From an uncultured bacterium (lineage in GTDB: Bacteria; Patescibacteriota; Minisyncoccia; CAIUEV01): DNA of 18,299 nt. How positions within the stretch are numbered: position 1 is the stretch's first letter; each line of letters starts with the position of its first letter. The stretch is from the NCBI GenBank assembly GCA_903898335.1, contig CAIUEV010000016.1, forward strand, positions 1 to 18,299. Direction: 5' to 3'. The notes under the pieces were generated by a model. The model was not told where the DNA came from. It did no database searches and saw only the letters and a program-made list of their open reading frames with translations. Below are positions 7,469-14,543 of this stretch, one piece after another. The position numbers were made by a program, and so were the translations under genes.

Positions 7469-9382
7469 TTAAGTTAGCAAAACTCTTTTAAAATGAATAA
7501 TTTTTGGGGTTTGAATCAGGGAGCTTAAAAATTCCTCAACGGGGGCTGAAGCGGCACAGACGAATTTGTCGGCTCCACCGTAGTAAACGAAAATTCTTCC
7601 GTCCTTTATAATACTTCCGCAAACATAAACCACTCCCGATTTAAATCCGTTATTTTCGTAGTGAGCGTCCGGCTCCAATATCGGCTGGTGGCAGCGATGA
7701 ATAATTTTTCTCGGGTCGTTCAAATCCAAGAGCATCGCTCCTACTTTATAGCGATTCGGGTCCCGTTTGTCCATGGCATGATAAAGCACCAGCCAGCCGT
7801 AGTCGGTTTTAATCGGGGGTGCTCCCACTCCTCGAAGAATATTATCCCAACGGCGATCATCTGATTTATTGTTGTGATGACTTTTGATGGTAAAAATATC
7901 TTCCAAAGAATCAAAATAATCGATTGTTACCGAAGGAGAAATACTGTGCAGGATTGCGTATTTACCGTTGAGTTTTTCCGGGAAGATGACCCAATTTTTT
8001 TGAATTTCACCTGCGGGCGAAATGAGCTTTGGCTCTTCCCAGTTCCAGATTTTTTTTATAAAATTTTCTTTTGAAATTGATGTGAGGGCGACTCCCGGTG
8101 GCGCGTAGCCATTGAAGGCGATATACGTCATGAAAACTTTGTCGTCGATGGCAACGATTCTCGGATCTTCGCAGCCGCCCCAACCACTACCGGACTCATA
8201 GGCAAAAGGCTTTTGATTTTTTAGACCCTTTTTTTCGAATTCAAATTTTTTTCGAGGAAAGTAAATCGGACTTTCCGCTCTTTCATCAAAATTTATTCCA
8301 TCTTCACTGGCAGCGTAGCCGAAGGAAGAAATACCGTCTCGACTCATTGCCCGATAAATCAGATGCACTCTACCGTCCAAGTAAACGGCGGCCGGATTGA
8401 AAGTCGCATCCGCTTCCCAGTGATTTTCTTCTCGGGGACTAAGAATCGGATTTTGAATTGATCTCTCGAGTCGAGGTTGAAGTTGCCAAACAAAATCATT
8501 CTTTTTTACTTTGCTATAAATAAGAGATGGTAGTTCCGTTCCGTAGAATATTTCATTTTTGTCTTTGCCGAAGAAAAAATAATGATTTTTGAAAAGGACT
8601 ATTCCCAATGGTTGAAATTGGCCGGCAGTATGCTCCTTCCAGAGAGGAATTTCTGATCGCCAAAGAACTTTTTTGGAATTTTTTTTGTCCAACAAAACCG
8701 CCCCGACTGACAAAAAGTTGTTTCTGTCTTTGGCGTAATAAAAAACCAGATAGCCTTCTTTTCTTTGAAAAACTTCCGCCGGAGAAATTGATTTTTCATC
8801 AAAGAAATTTTCTCTGATCGGCATGACTATTTCAATCTCTGTTGAACTTTTTGTTTTCTTGTCGATTTCTCCGGTTCGGATATTTTTTTTACCATCAAAA
8901 ACGAGAGTCTTGCTCGGATCGGAAAGACTGTCGCAAAATATTGTAGCACCGTTTACCTCATCTGGTGACTTCCCTTTTCGCCATTTCTTTAGGTCTTTTG
9001 ATCGAAGTAATTCTGTTTTTGTTTTGCCTTTTTGATCGGCTTTCGTAAAAGAAAAAATAAACTCTTTATTTGCTTTAGATAGCCGAATATCTCGCCAGCT
9101 GAGTTTCGATTTTTTTAGATCGGATTTTTTGACCAAATTTACTTTTTTGACGCTTCTAGCGTTATCTAAATCTATAATTCTGGTTTCCTGTTTGCCGGGA
9201 GAAAATTTTATTAAATATCTTTTTTCTTGATGGCCAAAAACTTTCAAATTAATAAAATCATCCTTTTTAACCAAGGGGCTGTTTTCTTCTTTTGGCGACA
9301 AGCTTTCTCCATCTCCCAGAACCAGATAATTCTCAAAAAGAAAATCAACCAATTCACGAGAAAATTTTTCAAACGAATTCAT
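7469..9382 (-). CDS. GH130-type protein with a divergent N-terminal propeller and an intact C-terminal propeller
   Basis: This 637-residue paralogue of the next gene has the same two-unit size. The C-terminal unit (about 305-625) has QNPILSPREEN (310-319), YRAMSRDG (343-350), GCEDPR (403-408, with Asp406 as the family's catalytic Asp), GVGAPPIKTDYGWL (518-531) and YYGGAD (600-605). It should therefore be an active GH130 fold. The N-terminal unit (about 1-300) keeps propeller-like strands such as LRSKDLKKWRKG (126-137) and EGYLVFYYAKDRNNFLSVGA (209-228), but has no EDPR signature. It is therefore probably a non-catalytic propeller with a binding or structural role. A 17-residue tail (SLIQTPKIIHFKRVLLT) follows the last blade. 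No signal peptide is seen. It is the first gene of a two-gene unit, with a TATAAT box upstream and a divergent gene at 9515. Duplication of an ancestral tandem protein is the simplest origin. Confidence 0.83.
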   Translation of the reverse strand: MNSFEKFSRELVDFLFENYLVLGDGESLSPKEENSPLVKKDDFINLKVFGHQEKRYLIKFSPGKQETRIIDLDNARSVKKVNLVKKSDLKKSKLSWRDIRLSKANKEFIFSFTKADQKGKTKTELLRSKDLKKWRKGKSPDEVNGATIFCDSLSDPSKTLVFDGKKNIRTGEIDKKTKSSTEIEIVMPIRENFFDEKSISPAEVFQRKEGYLVFYYAKDRNNFLSVGAVLLDKKNSKKVLWRSEIPLWKEHTAGQFQPLGIVLFKNHYFFFGKDKNEIFYGTELPSLIYSKVKKNDFVWQLQPRLERSIQNPILSPREENHWEADATFNPAAVYLDGRVHLIYRAMSRDGISSFGYAASEDGINFDERAESPIYFPRKKFEFEKKGLKNQKPFAYESGSGWGGCEDPRIVAIDDKVFMTYIAFNGYAPPGVALTSISKENFIKKIWNWEEPKLISPAGEIQKNWVIFPEKLNGKYAILHSISPSVTIDYFDSLEDIFTIKSHHNNKSDDRRWDNILRGVGAPPIKTDYGWLVLYHAMDKRDPNRYKVGAMLLDLNDPRKIIHRCHQPILEPDAHYENNGFKSGVVYVCGSIIKDGRIFVYYGGADKFVCAASAPVEEFLSSLIQTPKIIHFKRVLLT

Positions 9383-9419
9383 TGACGAGTTTTTTTGTTT
9401 TGTTTAGATTTCTCTTTAC

Positions 9420-9425
9420 ATTATA
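9420..9425 (-). promoter_or_regulatory. -10 box (TATAAT) for the GH130 operon
   Basis: A consensus TATAAT on the minus strand lies 37 bases ahead of the GH130 ATG at 9382, inside the 132-base divergent intergenic region. The -35 region is a T/C-rich stretch without a good consensus match, so only the -10 box is claimed. Confidence 0.5.
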
Positions 9426-9514
9426 TCCTAAAAATAAAACGGAAGAAAAATTATTTTTATTTCCTTTCGTTTTTAGTTGAGCTAAGATTAAAGAATAAGA
9501 ATTAAATTGACGAA

Positions 9515-10108
9515 ATGACCTCGAAGATTAAAGAGATTTTGGAGAAGATTGAGCAGTTAAACGAATCTCTGAGAAAGGAGCACGCCCGTCTGTCCGAAAA
9601 ATACGGGTTTTTGATTGAGGAAAAAAAGATTACTTTCCTTAAGAAAATCAAAGAAAGAAACAGGAGATTTAAAATTCCGGCTTGGAAATATGCCGTACCC
9701 GTTAATATCAGGCATTTTCTTTCCATTCCCTTTATTTATTCCATGATAATCCCGGCGTTGATTCTTGATTTATTCATTACCGTTTACCATCATGCGGCCT
9801 TTTCGCTTTACAAAATTCCCAAGGTAAAACGAAAAGAATATATTGTTTACGATCGCCAGTTTCTCGATTATCTAAACTGGGTTCAGAAAATTCATTGCGT
9901 ATATTGCACTTATGTGAACGGTCTTTTTGCCTATTCTTTAGAAATTGCAGCTCGCACCGAAAGATATTGGTGTCCGATCAAAGCGGCCAGAAAACCGAAA
10001 TTTAGTCACGGTTGGTACAAAGATTTTGCCGACTACGGTGATCCGGAGGAATGGGACAAAAAATTCAACGATCATGATCAGAAGGCTTTCAAGAAGGCGA
10101 AGAAATAA
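9515..10108 (+). CDS. Small membrane-associated protein with a conserved-looking Cys/Arg motif, function unknown
   Basis: I cannot assign this 197-residue protein. It has a charged helical N-terminus, probably a coiled coil (about 2-50, MTSKIKEILEKIEQLNESLR and on). A hydrophobic segment follows (about 67-96, SIPFIYSMIIPALILDLFIT), then a cytosolic-looking domain with HCVYCTYVNG (127-136), EIAARTERYWCPIK (143-156) and a C-terminal acidic/aromatic region, GWYKDFADYGDPEEWDKKF (166-184). The Cys128-x2-Cys131 pair plus Cys153, with His92, His93 and His127, could bind a metal or form a redox site; that is inference. The density of Trp, Tyr, Cys and Arg in the motif region suggests strong conservation. 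It is the only plus-strand gene in the first 13 kb, divergent from the GH130 operon and closed by a strong terminator. ATG 9515 has no ribosome site. Confidence 0.82.
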   Translation: MTSKIKEILEKIEQLNESLRKEHARLSEKYGFLIEEKKITFLKKIKERNRRFKIPAWKYAVPVNIRHFLSIPFIYSMIIPALILDLFITVYHHAAFSLYKIPKVKRKEYIVYDRQFLDYLNWVQKIHCVYCTYVNGLFAYSLEIAARTERYWCPIKAARKPKFSHGWYKDFADYGDPEEWDKKFNDHDQKAFKKAKK

Positions 10109-10145
10109 AAAAACGAGAAGATAGTTTCTTCTCGTTATATTTTTT
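10105..10145. terminator. Bidirectional rho-independent terminator
   Basis: A perfect 9-bp stem ACGAGAAGA/TCTTCTCGT (10113-10121 with 10127-10135, loop TAGTT) is followed on the plus strand by TATATTTTTT. On the minus strand it is followed by seven T. It ends both the gene at 9515-10108 and the converging zinc-ribbon gene at 10148-10336. Confidence 0.9.
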
Positions 10146-10147
10146 AG

Positions 10148-10336
10148 CTAAATTCTGTCTTGGGGAGAAGACTTCTCCAAATCTTTAAACATTGCAAAAC
10201 AATTTTTGCAAAAAATGTAGAGCGTCCAAGATCGGCCACCCGGTCCCATTATTCCATTACTTTCGGTGATCCTTTTGTACTCTGTGTGTCCACAAAGTCT
10301 GCATTTAAACTCGTTTTTTTTCTCCGGACTTTCCAT
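10148..10336 (-). CDS. Small zinc-ribbon protein
   Basis: This 62-residue protein carries two Cys-x2-Cys knuckles: CRLC (12-15) and CKNC (43-46), 27 residues apart. This is the layout of a zinc ribbon that could bind one zinc ion. Between them lies a Gly-rich turn (MGPGGRSW, 30-37). No other domain is present, so a nucleic-acid or protein-binding adaptor is the likely role; the specific function is unknown. It has a strong Shine-Dalgarno site (AAGGAGG, 10344-10350) 7 bases before ATG 10336. It follows the toxin stop by 33 bases on the same strand and may be the third gene of that operon. The bidirectional terminator lies directly after its stop. Confidence 0.78.
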   Translation of the reverse strand: MESPEKKNEFKCRLCGHTEYKRITESNGIMGPGGRSWTLYIFCKNCFAMFKDLEKSSPQDRI

Positions 10337-10343
10337 CTGGAAT

Positions 10344-10350
10344 CCTCCTT
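10344..10350 (-). promoter_or_regulatory. Strong Shine-Dalgarno site for the zinc-ribbon gene
   Basis: The minus strand reads AAGGAGG, with 7 bases to ATG 10336. It confirms a start for a short gene that could otherwise be doubted. Confidence 0.8.
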
Positions 10351-10369
10351 TTTTAAAGAACTCTTCTTT

Positions 10370-10615
10370 TTAAAGCTTTAGTTTGTAAGTTTTCTCAGAT
10401 CTTCTCTCGATGGCTAATATTTTTATTTCCCCATTATTCGTTGTAAAAATTATTCTCAAAGTTCCCTTCCTTACTCGGAAAATATTTTTGTGGCCTTTGA
10501 GCTGATTGAAATCAAGGCCGTAAAATTCTTGATTCTTGATTTTTAGCAAAATCTTTTTTAAGCTTTTTCTTTCCTTATCGCTTAATTTTTTCAAACTTTT
10601 TTGGATTTCGTCCAT
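10370..10615 (-). CDS. RelE/ParE-superfamily toxin
   Basis: An 81-residue protein of typical RelE size. The pattern LDFNQLKGHKNIFRVRKG (34-51), then TLRIIFTTNNGEIKILAIERR (52-72) and a final KTYKLKL, matches the RelE/ParE core: a Leu-Lys-Gly turn, the R-V-R strand, the R-I-I strand and a basic C-terminus. Known family members either cut mRNA in the ribosome (RelE, YoeB) or poison gyrase (ParE). The Arg-rich late strand (Arg71, Arg72) and Tyr77 fit an RNase-type toxin better, but this is an inference. It starts one base after the antitoxin stop, so the two are translationally linked. Confidence 0.83.
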   Translation of the reverse strand: MDEIQKSLKKLSDKERKSLKKILLKIKNQEFYGLDFNQLKGHKNIFRVRKGTLRIIFTTNNGEIKILAIERRSEKTYKLKL

Positions 10616-10616
10616 C

Positions 10617-10850
10617 TTAGAGGCGAGAAATTAATTCATCAATATCAACTCCTCCCCTTTTGATCTTAGTTAAATCAATGACCTCTTCCCAACGACTTTC
10701 ATCGCTTTTCTCAAAAGGAGGAACTATTTTGAACAAAGGCTTGGAGCGTCTGACAACCGTAAAGGAGGCGCCCTGGCTAATTTTTTGAGAGTATTTTTCT
10801 ATATTCTCTCGTAAATCTCGCAAGCCTATGATAGCAGATTCAGTTTGCAT
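10617..10850 (-). CDS. Phd/YefM-family antitoxin
   Basis: A 77-residue partner of the downstream toxin. The N-terminal half, IGLRDLRENIEKYSQKISQG (8-27) followed by TVVRRSKPLFKIVPP (31-45), is the Phd/YefM DNA-binding fold: a helix ahead of a strand ending in a Val-x-Arg-x-x-x-Pro pattern. The charged tail (48-77) is expected to wrap around and neutralise the toxin. Antitoxin first, toxin second and a 1-base gap are the classical order. Such antitoxins repress their own promoter. Here an 18-bp palindrome lies 10 bases upstream of the ATG, overlapping the likely transcript start. No Shine-Dalgarno site is visible. Confidence 0.83.
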   Translation of the reverse strand: MQTESAIIGLRDLRENIEKYSQKISQGASFTVVRRSKPLFKIVPPFEKSDESRWEEVIDLTKIKRGGVDIDELISRL

Positions 10851-10860
10851 TTTATTCTAT

Positions 10861-10887
10861 GTTAATCTTTAGATTAACTTTAGATTA
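10861..10887. promoter_or_regulatory. Palindromic operator with an added half-site ahead of the toxin-antitoxin operon
   Basis: GTTAATCT-TT-AGATTAAC (10861-10878) is a perfect inverted repeat. The 10-mer CTTTAGATTA recurs at 10867-10876 and 10878-10887 with an 11-base period, close to one helical turn. The second copy overlaps the -10 box of the operon promoter. This layout fits cooperative autorepression by the antitoxin or toxin-antitoxin complex. Confidence 0.65.
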
Positions 10888-10910
10888 TCAAAAATATAGT
10901 TTTCGGTCAA
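10882..10910 (-). promoter_or_regulatory. Promoter of the toxin-antitoxin operon
   Basis: On the minus strand, TTGACC (10905-10910), a 17-base spacer and TAATCT (10882-10887) are close to the sigma-70 consensus. The transcript start would fall inside the palindromic operator, about 25 bases before the antitoxin ATG. Confidence 0.6.
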
Positions 10911-10912
10911 GA

Positions 10913-10935
10913 GCGGAGAGGCAGGCTCGCCTGCC
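10913..10935. repeat. Partial copy of the tRNA-Ser 3' end joined to a GC-rich hairpin
   Basis: The 13 bases GCGGAGAGGCAGG at 10913-10925 repeat exactly the 3' end of tRNA-Ser (10970-10982). The copy runs into a GC-rich palindrome, GGCAGG-CTCG-CCTGCC (10920-10935), with no T run after it, so it is not a standard terminator. It may be a dispersed intergenic repeat or the footprint of an old recombination at the tRNA. Confidence 0.55.
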
Positions 10936-10969
10936 GGCTTAAACGTTACTCTTAGGGTGTCATTTTTTT

Positions 10970-11055
<86 letters not shown>

Positions 11056-11112
11056 AATATTGTATTTTAATCCTTTCTTTTTAGAACGCTTTTTCCCTTC
11101 TGTCGAAATAAT

Positions 11113-12987
11113 CTATCTATTTTTACTCGGTCGATAATTAAACATTCTAATTGAATTAAAGAGCGGTAAAAAATCTGTCACAAAATTAAACAGAGCGGCT
11201 CCTTCCGGTCCTATTATTTTACTGAAAACCAAAAATAGTCCGGCTGAATTCACAATTCCCCAAATCCAAAAATCCTGTCTGGCGATTCGATTGACTTTTT
11301 TTCCAAGTTCAAAGGCTTCCGCTACTTTGGAAAAATCATTTTTCATAAGAGCGATGTCTGAAGCTTCAACGGCGGTGTCGGCTCCGGCGGCGCCCATAGC
11401 GATTCCTATGTCTGAAATGGCGAGGGCGGCAGCGTCATTGACTCCGTCACCTACCATGACTACCTTGCTTCTTTTATTGATATATTTTCTGGTGTATTTA
11501 ACTTTTTCTTGAGGAAACAGATTGGCGTGAAAAGAGGTTATTCCCACTTCTTGAGAAACTCTTTTGGCGACTTTTTCGTTGTCTCCTGTAAGCATAACGA
11601 TCTCTTTGACGCCGAGTTTCTTTAATCTCTCTACGGTCTCTTTCGCTTCCGGTCTTATTTCATCTTCTAAAAAAATTAATCCCACCAGTTCCCTTCCGAC
11701 GGCTAAGTGGAGAACACTACCGTGAAAATTTTTTGTTGATTTTTCTATTATTAATTTTTCCTCTTTTCCGATTTTAACTTTTTTCTCCTTTAAAAAATCG
11801 AGCTTGCCGCAAGTTACGGTTTTGTTTTTCATAAAAGCTTGCGAGCCTTTTCCGGGAAATTCTTTAAACTTGGAACTTTTTATAAAGCGAATTTTCTTTT
11901 TCTCAGCGTACTCAATAATAGTCTTAGCGATCGGATGACCGGAGAAAAAATCGGCGCTGGCCGCCAAGGAAATAATTTCATTTTCTTTTTTGTTTCCAAA
12001 CGGAATCACCTTTTTTATTTTCAATCGCATTTTTGTCAGTGTTCCTGTCTTGTCGACAATAACTGTTTTTGCATTTGTCAGTCCCTCCAAAAAAGCTCCT
12101 CCCTTGATGATAATTCCTCGTTTGGCCGCCGAGGCGATTCCGGCCGAGAAAGCCATCGGAACGGCAATAGCGATATCATCGGCGCAAGTAACAAGAAGAA
12201 TTGAAAGAACTAAACTGAGGTCTCCGGAAATGGCGTAGACCAGAAGAGTTATGCCGAAAGTCGCGGCAATATACCAAGTGGTAAATTTATCAATGACAGT
12301 CTCGATGGCGATTTTCCCTCTTTGAGATTCTTCAACGAGCTTGATTATTTTTTCAAAAGTCGTGTCTTGTCCGATTTTCTCCGCTCTGATTACCAGAGAA
12401 CCTGACATGTTGAGAGTTGAGCTTAAAACTTTATCCCCAATTCCCTTTTCAACCGGCAAAGATTCTCCCGTTAATGAAGATTGATCGATTTGAGCTTGGC
12501 CACTCGTGACGATGCCGTCGACCGGGATTCTGTCCCCCAACTCGACGACTACCAAATCGCCAATGTTTATTTCACTTGGCGTTTTTTCGATTATTTTTTT
12601 ACCGATTTTGATTTTTACTTTTTCCGGTCTTAATTTCAGCAGGCTTTTTATTGCGTTTCTTCCTCGAGTTTGAACATAGCTGTCAAAAATTCTGGCCGAA
12701 GTCAACATTAAGTTTATAAAGACGGCACTGGCCCAATACTGATTGAGCATCGAAACAACCAAAGCCAAAGAAGCCAGAAGATCAACGGTTATCTTTTTAT
12801 TCTTCAGGGCTCGGTAGGCGCTTAGCATTACCGGAAGAGTTGCGATACTGGCGAAAAAGGCCAAGAGAGCCGAGTCGAAAAGAAATGGAAAAACGCCCAA
12901 GTAATGAAAAGCTAGGACTATTAACAAAAAAATCAGCAAAAAAACATCTGATTTGGGCAATTCTGTTTTAAAAATTGTGTTTTTCAT
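11113..12987 (-). CDS. P1B-like metal-translocating P-type ATPase with an atypical membrane motif
   Basis: Membrane ATP-driven ion pump, 624 residues. The core motifs are complete: TGES (173-176) in the actuator domain, DKTGT (312-316) with phosphorylated Asp312, the P1B-type HP pair (350-351), TGDN (467-470) and VGDGVNDAA (512-520). Membrane segments lie near 15-58, 68-98, 235-282 and 570-612. The layout (two helices before the first pair, short length) is that of heavy-metal pumps. However, the membrane motif that is usually CPC, CPH or SPC reads TCADD (267-271), with no proline. The last helix has Asn601 and NSIR (611-614), where His or Asp is common in the former position. There is no N-terminal Cys-x2-Cys metal-binding domain. 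The transported ion therefore cannot be named. A promoter-like pair is upstream; tRNA-Ser follows on the same strand. Confidence 0.9.
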   Translation of the reverse strand: MKNTIFKTELPKSDVFLLIFLLIVLAFHYLGVFPFLFDSALLAFFASIATLPVMLSAYRALKNKKITVDLLASLALVVSMLNQYWASAVFINLMLTSARIFDSYVQTRGRNAIKSLLKLRPEKVKIKIGKKIIEKTPSEINIGDLVVVELGDRIPVDGIVTSGQAQIDQSSLTGESLPVEKGIGDKVLSSTLNMSGSLVIRAEKIGQDTTFEKIIKLVEESQRGKIAIETVIDKFTTWYIAATFGITLLVYAISGDLSLVLSILLVTCADDIAIAVPMAFSAGIASAAKRGIIIKGGAFLEGLTNAKTVIVDKTGTLTKMRLKIKKVIPFGNKKENEIISLAASADFFSGHPIAKTIIEYAEKKKIRFIKSSKFKEFPGKGSQAFMKNKTVTCGKLDFLKEKKVKIGKEEKLIIEKSTKNFHGSVLHLAVGRELVGLIFLEDEIRPEAKETVERLKKLGVKEIVMLTGDNEKVAKRVSQEVGITSFHANLFPQEKVKYTRKYINKRSKVVMVGDGVNDAAALAISDIGIAMGAAGADTAVEASDIALMKNDFSKVAEAFELGKKVNRIARQDFWIWGIVNSAGLFLVFSKIIGPEGAALFNFVTDFLPLFNSIRMFNYRPSKNR

Positions 12988-13001
12988 TTGTTTTGTCAGT
13001 C

Positions 13002-13029
13002 CCTATATTTTAGAAATCTTTTATGTCGA
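13002..13029 (-). promoter_or_regulatory. Putative promoter for the metal ATPase gene
   Basis: On the minus strand, TCGACA (13024-13029), a 16-base spacer and TATAGG (13002-13007) precede the ATG at 12987 by 14 bases. The -35 matches the consensus at five of six positions. The short leader fits the missing Shine-Dalgarno site. Confidence 0.35.
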
Positions 13030-13063
13030 TGTCGATTTCGAGGCCACTTAGAAATTGAAAGGT

Positions 13064-13092
13064 TTGATTTTTTAATAAAAAAGCGATAGAAA
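13064..13092 (+). promoter_or_regulatory. Putative promoter for tRNA-Gln
   Basis: TTGATT (13064-13069), a 17-base spacer and TAGAAA (13087-13092) end 13 bases before the tRNA. This is a plausible distance for a short 5' leader. Confidence 0.4.
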
Positions 13093-13105
13093 GAACAAGT
13101 AAGTT

Positions 13106-13177
<72 letters not shown>

Positions 13178-13198
13178 CTGATGAAAATACGACCAGGT

Positions 13199-13223
13199 AA
13201 AGGCTTCAGTAAGCCTTTTTTTT
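13199..13223 (+). terminator. Rho-independent terminator after tRNA-Gln
   Basis: The perfect 8-bp stem AAAGGCTT-CAGT-AAGCCTTT (13199-13218) runs into eight T (13216-13223). It isolates the tRNA transcript from the operon that begins at 13346, which therefore needs its own promoter. Confidence 0.9.
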
Positions 13224-13310
13224 GGTTCTAACTTTGTTTATTTATAAGAATATCTTTGAATAACAATCTTTTAAGGAAAAACTTGATAACTTTATTTTGT
13301 TGAAGGAAGA

Positions 13311-13339
13311 TTGATAAGGTAATTATTGATGTATATTTA
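13311..13339 (+). promoter_or_regulatory. Putative promoter of the kinase/HAD/fusion operon
   Basis: TTGATA (13311-13316), a 17-base spacer and TATTTA (13334-13339) end 6 bases before ATG 13346, so the transcript would start at or next to the start codon. The region is very AT-rich, so chance matches are likely. Confidence 0.35.
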
Positions 13340-13345
13340 TAAAAT

Positions 13346-13969
13346 ATGTCATTTGAAAAATGTAAAAATTCTCAAGAAATAAAACTCAGAGATATTCATT
13401 TGAATTCTAACGAGGGAAAAGAGAGTGCAAAGAAACTGGAGCTACTGTTGGAAAAATATAAAAACAAAAGAGTTTTAGTTCTTGCTGCTCCGAGTGTTGG
13501 AAAAAGCACTATAATGCAGCACATTGAAAAGGGTGTTGATTTAGATGTAGCTTTTGATTATATGCCGGAAGAATTTAAGAGATATGTTTTGCATCATGAA
13601 AGTCCCTTTATGTTTATTGACGGTGATAAGCAAACTCTTAAATATGCTGAGAAAAAGTTTGATTCGAATAATCCCGAGCATCAAGAACATCTCAGAAAGA
13701 CCACAGAATTACTTACAGAATATACGCAGAATAAGGTGAGCATAAAAATCGGGTATCCCGCTTTTGGAGCTATTCTTATTGAATCTGATGTGGTGATATA
13801 TTTAAAAATTTCTGAAGAGGAATTTAAAAAGAGAATGGAATCAAGGAATAACAATACTCATCGGCTTATTCAATCTGAAAGAGCTATATCCATAAAAAAT
13901 ATTCTTGAAGAAGATTTAAAAAAAGTTAAATTAGAAGGCAGGATAGTCGAAGAATTAGAAATTTGTTAG
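13346..13969 (+). CDS. P-loop kinase-like protein, first gene of the nucleotide-enzyme operon
   Basis: This 207-residue protein has a Walker A-type loop AAPSVGKST (47-55). The first Gly of the usual G-x4-GK[ST] is replaced by Ala47, while Gly52, Lys53 and Ser54 are kept. A conserved-looking acidic region follows, with AFDYMP (69-74, Asp71), FIDGDKQ (90-96) and VVIYLKISEEEFKKRMESR (149-167). The strand-turn-helix VIYLKIS-EEEFKKR resembles the part of small-molecule kinases where a hydrophobic strand precedes the lid or adenine-contact helix. The overall size fits nucleoside, nucleotide or small-metabolite kinases, but I cannot name the substrate. The first 40 residues are an unassigned helical segment. 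It lies 28 bases ahead of the HAD gene on the same strand. It has no Shine-Dalgarno site, and its start could be leaderless. Codon use looks more AT-rich than in the region before tRNA-Gln. Confidence 0.75.
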   Translation: MSFEKCKNSQEIKLRDIHLNSNEGKESAKKLELLLEKYKNKRVLVLAAPSVGKSTIMQHIEKGVDLDVAFDYMPEEFKRYVLHHESPFMFIDGDKQTLKYAEKKFDSNNPEHQEHLRKTTELLTEYTQNKVSIKIGYPAFGAILIESDVVIYLKISEEEFKKRMESRNNNTHRLIQSERAISIKNILEEDLKKVKLEGRIVEELEIC

Positions 13970-13997
13970 TTTTATTAATAAAATAGAGGCTATGAAA

Positions 13998-14534
13998 ATG
14001 AAGAAAAAAATAATTTTTTTAGATGGAGACGGTACGCTTTGGTATCCAAGAACTACAAAGAGATCACAGAAGCCTCATTGGGTTTATCATGATCCAGAAA
14101 CCAAGGATAATTATCTAGAGCATTTAGAGTTGACTCCACATACAAAGGAAGCTCTGGAATACTTGAGTGGGAAAGGTATTTATCTAGTAGTTCTTTCGGC
14201 TAATCCTTATGCGGAAGATGTTGCTATCAAGGAAATAAAAGAAAGACTTGAGCATTTTGGATTAGCAAGTCTTTTCTATACATATCGATCTTCAGAAGGA
14301 AGTGATCCAAACGGTAAATCTTCAATTATCTTGGAAGTTCTCAATACTTTGGGGCTTAATAAAAAAGACGCTCTCATGGTCGGGGATAGTTATTTTTATG
14401 ATTATTTGGCGGCTAAAAATATTGGGGTGGATGCTTTTTTTATAGAAAATAACGTTTCGAAAATGCCAAGCCAAACTCCTCATGATTTGAAATCAATAAA
14501 AGAGGTTCATGAGTTGGTTGATATTTTGATTTAG
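13998..14534 (+). CDS. HAD-superfamily phosphatase
   Basis: The four HAD motifs are present (numbering from the upstream ATG at 13992). Motif I is LDGDGTLW, with nucleophile Asp11 and acid/base Asp13. Motif II is the Ser69 of VLSAN, motif III the Lys109 of NGKSS, and motif IV is VGDSYFYDY with Asp132 and Asp137. Motif I and the small inserted region (LWYPRTTKRSQKPHWVYHD) resemble the short MDP-1-like or histidinol-phosphatase-like phosphatases, with a small cap. The product should be a magnesium-dependent phosphatase of a small phosphorylated metabolite; the substrate is unknown. GAGG at 13986-13989 stands 8 bases from ATG 13998 but only 2 from ATG 13992, so I prefer 13998 (178 residues). It ends 9 bases before the large fusion gene and begins 28 bases after the kinase-like gene, so the three are almost certainly one operon. 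Confidence 0.87.
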   Translation: MKKKIIFLDGDGTLWYPRTTKRSQKPHWVYHDPETKDNYLEHLELTPHTKEALEYLSGKGIYLVVLSANPYAEDVAIKEIKERLEHFGLASLFYTYRSSEGSDPNGKSSIILEVLNTLGLNKKDALMVGDSYFYDYLAAKNIGVDAFFIENNVSKMPSQTPHDLKSIKEVHELVDILI

Positions 14535-14543
14535 CAATAAATT

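Noticed and set aside
11839-12238. Two overlapping plus-strand open frames of 121 and 82 codons
   Set aside because: Both lie opposite the catalytic core of the P-type ATPase and have no sensible start context or motif.
12928-12987. N-terminal heavy-metal-associated domain of the ATPase
   Set aside because: The first 20 residues lead straight into a membrane helix and contain no Cys-x2-Cys.
13346-13969. Epsilon-type antitoxin for the zeta-like domain of the fusion
   Set aside because: The protein has its own P-loop and is more than twice the size of epsilon antitoxins, so it looks like an enzyme rather than a small inhibitor.
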